A stretch of 64,000 nt of DNA from Anticarsia gemmatalis (lineage: Eukaryota > Arthropoda > Insecta > Lepidoptera > Erebidae). Below, piece after piece: positions 57,858-64,000 of this stretch (its first letter is position 1; every line of letters starts with the position of its first letter). Made by a program: the position numbers and the translations under genes. The DNA lies in assembly GCF_050436995.1 (NCBI RefSeq), contig NC_134766.1:5084001-5148000 (forward strand). The letters run 5' to 3'. The notes beneath the pieces were generated by a model. It saw only the letters and a program-made list of their open reading frames with translations. It did not search any database and was not told the DNA's origin.

Positions 57858-58300
57858 ATCAAATCATTTATTCACTTAGCTCAAATACCGACACTTATGA
57901 TAGTCGTTACAATTACTGAATTTACCACTAGCTCGGAAAGGCGGTAGAGCCTTATGAGATGAGCTAGTAAGAAACTCACGGCCACTCTTTTCAATCGCCA
58001 AATGATTTCCAATATAGTTGATACAATAATTAATCATGCGAGGAGCTCCCAACAATCAGCGATAAACGTCAATCATGTGGTAAGGAAAATGAATATAGCC
58101 AAGTTAACTTCACTCCTAAAGTCCACATAGTTAATGATATAATCCTATAACATTCCCAGATTGACGTGTCATAGCCGCAAGTCTTCCAACAAGGCTTGCG
58201 TGTTACCCAGCCATTATGAGCCGGTGTATCCTTCCTATTGAAATATGAGCACGGCGCATGGCACTTTGTCATTAGTGCTTGTTTCCACAATTAGGATACA
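57858..58300 (-). repeat. Possible 3' part of a lepidopteran retroelement, minus strand
   Basis: 'aatcatttattcacttagct', 'gctcggaaaggcggtagagc', 'gctagtaagaaactcacggc' and 'ctcttttcaatcgcc' resemble a repeat tail common near lepidopteran genes ('agaaactcac...ctcttttcaa'). The distal portion (58070-58300) is GC-richer and may belong to the same unit. No coding sequence recognised. Confidence 0.35.
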
Positions 58301-59264
58301 GCATATTACTGGTTATTGGTAGCTGTCGTTTGATTAAAGTATCATGGCATTTAATAAAAAAAAGAGTAGGTAATCTAATCTACTTTTGATAATCAAAACA
58401 TTTTTTTTATGGTTAGAAAAAATAAACATTTTGTGTGCTTTTTAAGAAAGCGATTTACGCTCGTACTGGCCGATATTTTAAAAACTATGCCAGAGATAAA
58501 TTTTAATTTTTAGATCAGTGGGGTGGTCGCCAATCCGCTGGTAAAGGATTATCCATTATTTACGCCACAACCTGTATACTGCTTAGTTTTCTGAAAGGAT
58601 GAAACACTGTACTTTTAATAAAGTTTTGCGAAGTGGCTAGGTATATTTTTCAGGTTCATATGATAAAAGCAAACCTCTTGCTATAACAAATTCAGGGCCG
58701 CTACCTAAAGTTTCTGAAAATAAATATCCGCCAACACTTTGCTAATTTTAATAAATAGTTATGAACAAAAAACGTAAACAAAAAATAACAAACAATTCGA
58801 ATATAACATATTGTCCAATCCAGTTCTAAAACGTGACTATGAAATTGACAATATTGATCAACTATAACAACAGTAAAAGTTACATCAAAATCTGGTCAGT
58901 AGTTTCTACAATGTCCATACAAGGCAATATACAAAGTGCTGCCATTAAAATGCTTCTTCAACAAGTTTACTACGATGTTATAAAAACAATATACTTATAT
59001 ATTAGTAATAAAGGTCGCATTCTACTAGGTTATTGTGTTTATATCGACGCAATAGAATTTTGATCGGTTGTCTTGTGCCCACGCTGTGTTGGTCGTGAGT
59101 TAGGGCTTCCACTAGAATTGTAATAAAAGCTGTTTTTTATTGTGTTTCGGTATCGTAGTATTGTTAGTATTATTAATTTAATTCTTTCTAAATAACGCCA
59201 TATCTACAGAAACGTTAATAAAACATCTAGTTTTAATTATTACTCCTAAAACGACCAGCTAACG
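58301..59264. other. No exon seen
   Basis: AT-rich; 'gttacatcaaaatctggtca' at 58881 faintly recalls Helitron-type repeats. Nothing supported. Confidence 0.4.
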
Positions 59265-59525
59265 ATATAACACATCGGAAGACACGTAAAATTGTCCCGT
59301 AAAAAGGATCTCAGATGTCATTTTCAAAGATCTTTGACAGTCGTGAACAGTAGTCAGAAGCTTGAAAGTCTGACAACCAGTCTTCCCGAAGGCTATCTTG
59401 TTATAACCCAGGTAACTGAGTTGTGGAGGCCCGATAGGCAGTAGCTCGATGGAAAATACTGATATCCAGCTGCATCTGGAGAACCTGGAAGCCGACTCCA
59501 ACATAGGTGGAAGAAAGGCTAGGCT
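59265..59525 (-). mobile_element. Common lepidopteran repeat (CACCTATGTTGGAGTCGGCTTCC family)
   Basis: On the minus strand 'cctatgttggagtcggcttc', 'agatgcagctggatatcagt', 'tcgagctactgcctatcggg', 'caactcagttacctgggtta' and 'cttctgactactgttcacga' follow the order of a repeat familiar across Lepidoptera. ORFs over it are not genes. Element class not settled from this copy. Confidence 0.5.
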
Positions 59526-59924
59526 TGTGATGGTTACTTACAGAGAATCCAGAATTAACGTATTTTATGCAGGAATATTTATAATTTGCATTAAAAATAT
59601 TTAAATTGCTTGAAAATATTTTTTTTCTAAAAATCTTACTAACACAAAAGTAGGTGTGAACCCTAGCAGCAACTATGACGTAATAAGCCGTCGTCCGCAG
59701 CCGAAGGGTTTCCTCTTTGTGGACTGTTAATGGTGTCAAGCGTTGTACTTAACCCTTTAATGCTCCTCGGAACTTTTACTTTAGCGACTTGTGTATAGGA
59801 AGCAAATAAGGAAAGTGACTGTTTCTATGAAATAGTAAATGAAAATGTGGGTCTATATTTGAAAAAAGACGTATCTAGGACTGTTGGAAAATTTATCTAT
59901 GGCAAGCTTAAACATTAGAGACTA

Positions 59925-59998
59925 AACTGAGTCTCCATGGTATAATGGTTACGGCGTCTGTTGTGTTTAATTATTAAATATTCAAGTTCCCGGTAAAG
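59925..59998 (+). repeat. tRNA-like A-box fragment
   Basis: 'gtctccatggtataatggtt' then 'acggcgtctg' resembles the 5' half of a tRNA-derived SINE. The B-box half ('caagttcccggtaaa') is degraded. Confidence 0.25.
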
Positions 59999-60309
59999 AA
60001 ATATTACAGTATTCTTTTTATAAATATTTACTTTACGTATTTAATCAAATTAATGATTATCGACTTGATATTATAATTTTGTAGAAACACTTACCTACTT
60101 TCACGATTATTACAAAGCTACAAAAAAGTTATGAAGACATTTAAATTTATCTATTAAAGTTAAGTTAAGACTGGTAATTATGTAGGCAATCATCGAAATA
60201 AAAATATTGTCATGCACTATTCTGCCTACCTTTTCTAGAACTCACTAGAGCACTGTTACTGCTCATTTCCCACTTAAATCGATTACTCACACAATAACCG
60301 AATAGCCAG

Positions 60310-60380
60310 GTGCATACAGATCGGTTGCGTGCAATCAGTGCGGGTTCGAGCCCGGGATATTGCATTTCCACCCCCCTTCC
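60310..60380 (+). repeat. tRNA-like B-box fragment
   Basis: 'gtgcgggttcgagcccggga' matches the pol III B-box and T-arm pattern. No A-box at the right distance is clear. Probably a SINE relic rather than a tRNA gene. Confidence 0.3.
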
Positions 60381-60426
60381 TGTCTAAGTGGGGATAGAAT
60401 TAGCAGGGGTGCGTTTGATTGCTTGT

Positions 60427-60505
60427 AAGTATGTATCTATGTACGAGTATGTGTGTATGTTTGTATGTATGTATGTTTGTATGTATGTATGTATGTATGT
60501 GTGTT
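60427..60505 (+). repeat. (TATG)n microsatellite
   Basis: Interrupted TATG/TTTG repeat. The overlapping Tyr/His/Val/Cys-rich ORFs on both strands are products of the repeat. Confidence 0.9.
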
Positions 60506-60601
60506 GTGTATTGGGAGTTGCTAATGATGCGTTGAAGAGGTTCCGAAAGGGCTTTGGCCAGTTTACTTGAGAATGTTGCAATTTCTGAGGTTTTAGCACG
60601 A

Positions 60602-60835
60602 TTCCCTACCACTATCGACAACTGGCTAGGTATCGGAAAAAAATGTACATAGATGAAATATCGATCAACGCCTTTAGCGGGCGCTGTAGGAACTATTTTT
60701 ACAGTACATTTTAAATGTTAAACTTTCGTTACGCGATAGTGCCTACTGTATAGAACTCGCTACAGTTTTTCTTATAATATTTGCAGCAGAGAACCTAGCA
60801 ACTATTGGCTAGGTTCTCGATAGTGGTGAAAAATT
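60602..60835 (+). repeat. Family C repeat, diverged copy with internal hairpin
   Basis: 'ctaccactatcgacaactgg', 'ctttagcgggcgctgtagga' and 'ttttacagtacattttaaat', then GAGAACCTAGC/GCTAGGTTCTC paired around 8 bases (60789-60818), then 'cgatagtggt' at the right end. Confidence 0.5.
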
Positions 60836-60869
60836 GCTTCTCAATCTATGCATCGTAAATATTATCTTA

Positions 60870-60959
60870 TTGGATCTTGCCGCCGATAGCGGGATTTGGG
60901 AGGAAGAGGCTGGCCTTCGCCCAGCAGTGGGACACTCAAACAGGCTAATAAAAAAAAAA
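60870..60959 (+). mobile_element. 3' tail of a non-LTR-type element
   Basis: 'gccgccgatagcgggatttg', 'gaggctggccttcgcccagc', 'agtgggacactcaaacaggc' and 'taataaaaaaaaaat'. Parallels 26561; only the extreme 3' end is present. Confidence 0.5.
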
Positions 60960-61086
60960 TATCTTAGAAGTTACAAATCTTTTTTTAAAGTAGTCTTTTG
61001 TACTATATCGAAACTATAAAATAAAGCGCTTTACGGTGAACTCAGTTAATCCAATTCAGTGTTCCAATGGTCATTGATTGCATGTT

Positions 61087-61407
61087 TTATTAACAAGATA
61101 TCGTTTTATATTTATTACTAGCTGACCCGCGCAACTTCGCTTGCGTCATCTTAGAGAATGGGTCAAAATTTTCCCCGTTTTTGTAACATTTTTCGTCGCT
61201 ACTCCGCTCCTAATGACCTTAGCGTGATGTTATAGAGCCTAAAGCCTTCCTCGATAAATGGGCTATCTAACACTGAAAGAATTTTTCAAATCGGACCAGT
61301 AGTTCCTGAGATTAGCGCGTTCAAACAAACAAACAAACAAACAAACAAACTCTTCAGCTTTATAATATTAGTATAGTTTATTAACAAGATATCGTTTGTA
61401 TTTATTA
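61087..61407. repeat. Direct duplication flanking a Helitron
   Basis: TTTATTAACAAGATATCGTT followed by a TATTTATTA ending occurs at about 61096-61127 and again at 61377-61407, with one indel and one mismatch. The Helitron sits exactly between them. Confidence 0.75.
61128..61376 (-). mobile_element. Non-autonomous Helitron between duplicated flanks, minus strand
   Basis: CTAGCTGACCCGCGCAACTT after A61127 to TTAGTATAG; the final A of the expected end is absent. The (CAAA)n tract and hairpin are intact. About 31 bases of flanking sequence (TTTATTAACAAGATATCGTT and on) are present on both sides. Confidence 0.85.
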
Positions 61408-62010
61408 TTTTACTCGTGATTTCAATACGTGGTCAGTTGAGCAATACTCTTTATTACGTAAGTTAACTTTTATGATTGAAAATCACGCTGGTTTTTATAT
61501 TTATTGAGTTATTAAGTAGTAGTTGTAGTTTTGAATGTATAAAACTTTTTCTGGACTTTGATGATTTGGTGTTCGATTTCAACACATAATGTAATAAATG
61601 ATTGCTAAGATCTCAAAATAAGGTTTAACTCTGTCATTTAGAAATAAGTACCTTATAGCTTATTTTGAAAGATACTGTCAAATGTGTCATAATATGTACT
61701 AAATGAACCCTTCTACACGTGCCAAGGTTGTTGTAGTAAGAGGTAGTTGAACGCCCTCAAGTAACCATGAATCTCGATACAACATCATCATCAATCAATC
61801 ATCATACATCTATTTAAAATATCGATACAAAACTATACAAAAATGATATTTTTCATATGCCCAAATACAGCCATCAATATCATCTATTCAACACAAAACA
61901 TAGCTTTTCGAAATAAAGTAATAAAAAAACATAAAAATTACGAAACAATCAAATTCGTGAAGGGACAATGTTAAATGATTTCACAATGTATTTTTATAAA
62001 CAGTCGTAAA

Positions 62011-62600
62011 CAACGACCGTCAATTACCATTTATGCTAGTGTGGGGATATATATCGATATCGCACTCCTAGTGTTGCGACAATATCGATGTTTTATAGTT
62101 TGGATACCGCAAATGTTCGGCTTTTTGATGTATTGTTGAATTAACGCGGATTAATCGAGATTTACGTATTTACAATGCGGCATTAAGTTGTATGTAATTA
62201 TGTAAATAAATACTTTAAAGTATTTACTTTCGCGATAAAAGGCATTACGCATTTTTGTCTGTTTAATTTAACGATTGAAGTATAAAGTTCTTGCAAGACA
62301 ACGACCGTCAGTGGGGATATACATTTACCATGTTTGCTAGTGTGGGGATATGTCAATATCGCATGCTTAGTGTTGCGACAATATCGATGTTTTATAGTTA
62401 CACCGCAAATGTTCGGCTTTTTGATACATGGTTTAATTAATGCGGATTAATCGCGATTTTCGTATTTACAATGCGGCATTAAGTGTGATTGTTAATGTAA
62501 AGTATGTAAATAAATTCATGTGAGATTTTACATTTACGTGCATATAATATAAGATAAAAAGCATTTTACATTTTTATCGGTTTTATTTCACGAGTACTAA
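62011..62600. repeat. Tandem duplication, 288-bp unit
   Basis: Unit 1 (62011-62298) and unit 2 (from 62299) share, in order, 'caacgaccgtca', 'gctagtgtggggatat', 'agtgttgcgacaatatcgat', 'ccgcaaatgttcggcttttt', 'gcggattaatcg' and 'tatttacaatgcggcattaa'. Unit 2 has small insertions and deletions. No ORF is shared. Confidence 0.8.
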
Positions 62601-62809
62601 AAAAATAAACATTCCCTTACAGAGTGTATTTCATTGTTTGCCATGTGTTTCATCAATACTTTTAAGTCCTGTTTTACTTATAATGCCATTATAATCTTAT
62701 GTAACTATTCAAAGATTCAAAAATATAATTATTTAATTTATCATATGTTAGGTTTTGACGAAAATTATCGGTATGAATTAAGCAAGGCAAGTTAATAAAC
62801 TACTAAACT

Positions 62810-62890
62810 ATTAAGTTCTATTGTCTATGCCTACTCCTGTGGGAACAAAAAGCATGATTGTATGTACCTATGTATGCATGTAAAAATCCA
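62810..62890 (+). repeat. Short repeat D
   Basis: 'attgtctatgcctactcctg', 'tgggaacaaaaagcatgatt' and 'gtatgtacctatgtatgcat'. One of the better copies. Confidence 0.45.
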
Positions 62891-63702
62891 ATCACTTATA
62901 CACCACTTTACTAAATCATAGAACCAAAAATCCTCTACATTTTTCAGTCAGTTAATCCTGAAGTTGGCAACGAGACACGTTTGCCGCATAAGTTTAAAAC
63001 AGCTTGAACTAGGCCACCAGTGTCCATGCGATATAGGCTAGTATTAATGCGCCATTGCAATTTTTATACAAACTGGATTTATGCGGTTTGAACCGGTGCC
63101 AAGGAAGTTCATAACTGGATAGGTTTTAGTTGGGTAATAGTCACGTGTTAAACTCTTGGGAATATGAGTGTTATGATTGCTTCAGATCCATGATATATTT
63201 TTATTATGGGTTCTGTATTTACCACTTATTATTTTTTTAAGTGCCTCAGTAACTAACCTCACAGTTTTTAGCGTTCATTGTGGTGTGAGTATATTTTTTT
63301 CGAAATGAAGTTTGGTTCGGCGGCAGGTGGCATAGACAAAAAGACGCCGCGATTAGCAGTGTATAGAATTAGGTGAATAATGATAATGATAAATTGAATT
63401 TCAATAAACTTAAAAATACGAATTAGAAACATTTGTTGTAAATGTTACACATGACTAAGTAAAAGAGAAAAAGCACCTAATATTGTTAAGGCATTATAAT
63501 AGTTTCATAATTTTCATCGATACTCATGTCCCACCTCTACACCGTGTTGCGCAAACGCACGCGATAACTTGCTCGCATCCGCCCGCCCACGCGTTATCAT
63601 AATCGTACAGTCGCACACCGCTGCGTAAAACTGAACATATTATGATGAAATCATTGAACAATTCCTTGTACGTTTCATTCACCTCAGAATCTTTGAAATT
63701 AT

Positions 63703-63880
63703 TGCGGTAGCGCCATTCTGTACAGACGGTACTGTCGAGTATCGACATTTTGACATTTAGAATGTACTACCAAAATAGTTCTTACGACACCCGTCAGAGG
63801 CGCTGATCAGATTTTCATACAAAATTTCTCGATAACATGTAGTCGATAGTAGTAGAAAATCGAGCTACGGTTCTTACCTG
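63703..63880 (-). repeat. Family C repeat, longest copy, minus strand
   Basis: 'gacatttagaatgtactacc', 'aaaatagttcttacgacacc', 'aggcgctgatcagattttca' and 'agtcgatagtagtagaaaat', ending 'cgagctacgg'. Matches the copy at 13237 in reverse. The ORF entering it from 63748 is incidental. Confidence 0.6.
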
Positions 63881-64000
63881 TTAGTGATAAGTAAAAAACT
63901 GTAGTTGTAAAAATATAGTGTTACTAACTCTTGCCCACGGATGCGTCTGCGTGGATTATAGTTTTTGCTTATGACCTGCATTATTCCCGTTTCCGTGTAA

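Larger units (their letters stand above)
61408..63702. other. No exon seen outside the tandem duplication
   Basis: An acceptor-like 'ttcccttacag' at 62611-62621 is followed by a frame that stops within 14 codons in the required phase, so it is not the next exon of the 12016 frame. Confidence 0.4.

Noticed and set aside
59259..59739. Minus-strand ORFs of 81 and 112 codons
   Set aside because: They run across a common lepidopteran interspersed repeat, and no coding family is recognisable.
59750..59775. piggyBac-type end (TTAACCCTTTAATGC)
   Set aside because: No inverted partner with TTAA was found nearby.
60384..60621. Overlapping ORFs rich in Tyr, Thr, His or Cys
   Set aside because: Translations of the TATG microsatellite on both strands.
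62611..62665. Second exon of the 12016 gene after TTCCCTTACAG
   Set aside because: In the phase required by exon 1 the frame stops after about 13 codons, and there is no sign of coding composition.
63862..63880. CAG|GTAAGA on the minus strand, a possible opposite-strand ratchet point
   Set aside because: It has no pyrimidine tract and falls at the end of a family C repeat. It serves as a reminder that the 8-mer also arises by chance.

Overview
The window looks like nuclear DNA from a lepidopteran insect (moth or butterfly). It is AT-rich, has almost no coding sequence, and is filled with short non-autonomous repeats of kinds I recognise from Lepidoptera. These include small Helitrons with a TCTATACTAATATTATAAAG start and a CTAG end, tRNA-derived SINEs, 5S-rRNA-derived SINEs, TTAA and TA MITEs, and short pieces carrying CCCAGCAGTGGGA or ACTCGCACTTGGC(T/C)GG. 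There are no bacterial or organellar genes. Almost every ORF over 60 codons is a chance opening or lies inside a repeat.

One place looks like a genuine gene start. At 12016 an ATG in good context (CCAACCATGG, in-frame TAA 12 bases upstream) opens a GC-richer 68-base reading frame that ends at a strong 5' splice site (AC|GTGAGTAT, GT at 12084). I read this as a first coding exon on the + strand. Nothing convincing as a second exon follows in the remaining 52 kb, so the rest of the window would be one very long first intron. Two + strand sites fit that reading: polypyrimidine-CAG directly joined to GTAAGC at 31398|31399 and at 55591|55592. This is the architecture of recursive-splicing ratchet points. 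Each is followed 30 or 33 bases later by another donor-like GTAA. The donor and the two sites are about 19 kb and 24 kb apart. A second GC-rich ATG frame at 30346 is a weaker candidate exon.

Region by region: 1-10 kb holds Helitrons, a 5S-SINE relic, a widespread arthropod repeat and a SINE with an inverted tail. 10.2-12.1 kb is more CpG-rich and ends in the proposed exon. 13-21 kb holds 5S SINEs, Helitrons and a five-unit tandem array of a 5S-like monomer (20038-20605). 21-34 kb has fold-back and mariner-type MITEs, ratchet point 1 and a tRNA SINE. 34-50 kb has Helitron ends, two 5S SINEs and scattered repeat fragments. 50-56 kb has a degenerate Tc1-type transposase relic, Helitrons, ratchet point 2 and a TTAA-flanked MITE. 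56-64 kb has more repeats, a Helitron between duplicated flanks and a 288-bp tandem duplication.

The repeats are non-autonomous. The only protein-coding transposon trace is the broken Tc1-type transposase near 53.4 kb. The perfect CRE-type palindrome TGACGTCA occurs eight times, more than base composition predicts. All family names rest on sequence recognition alone; no database search was possible.
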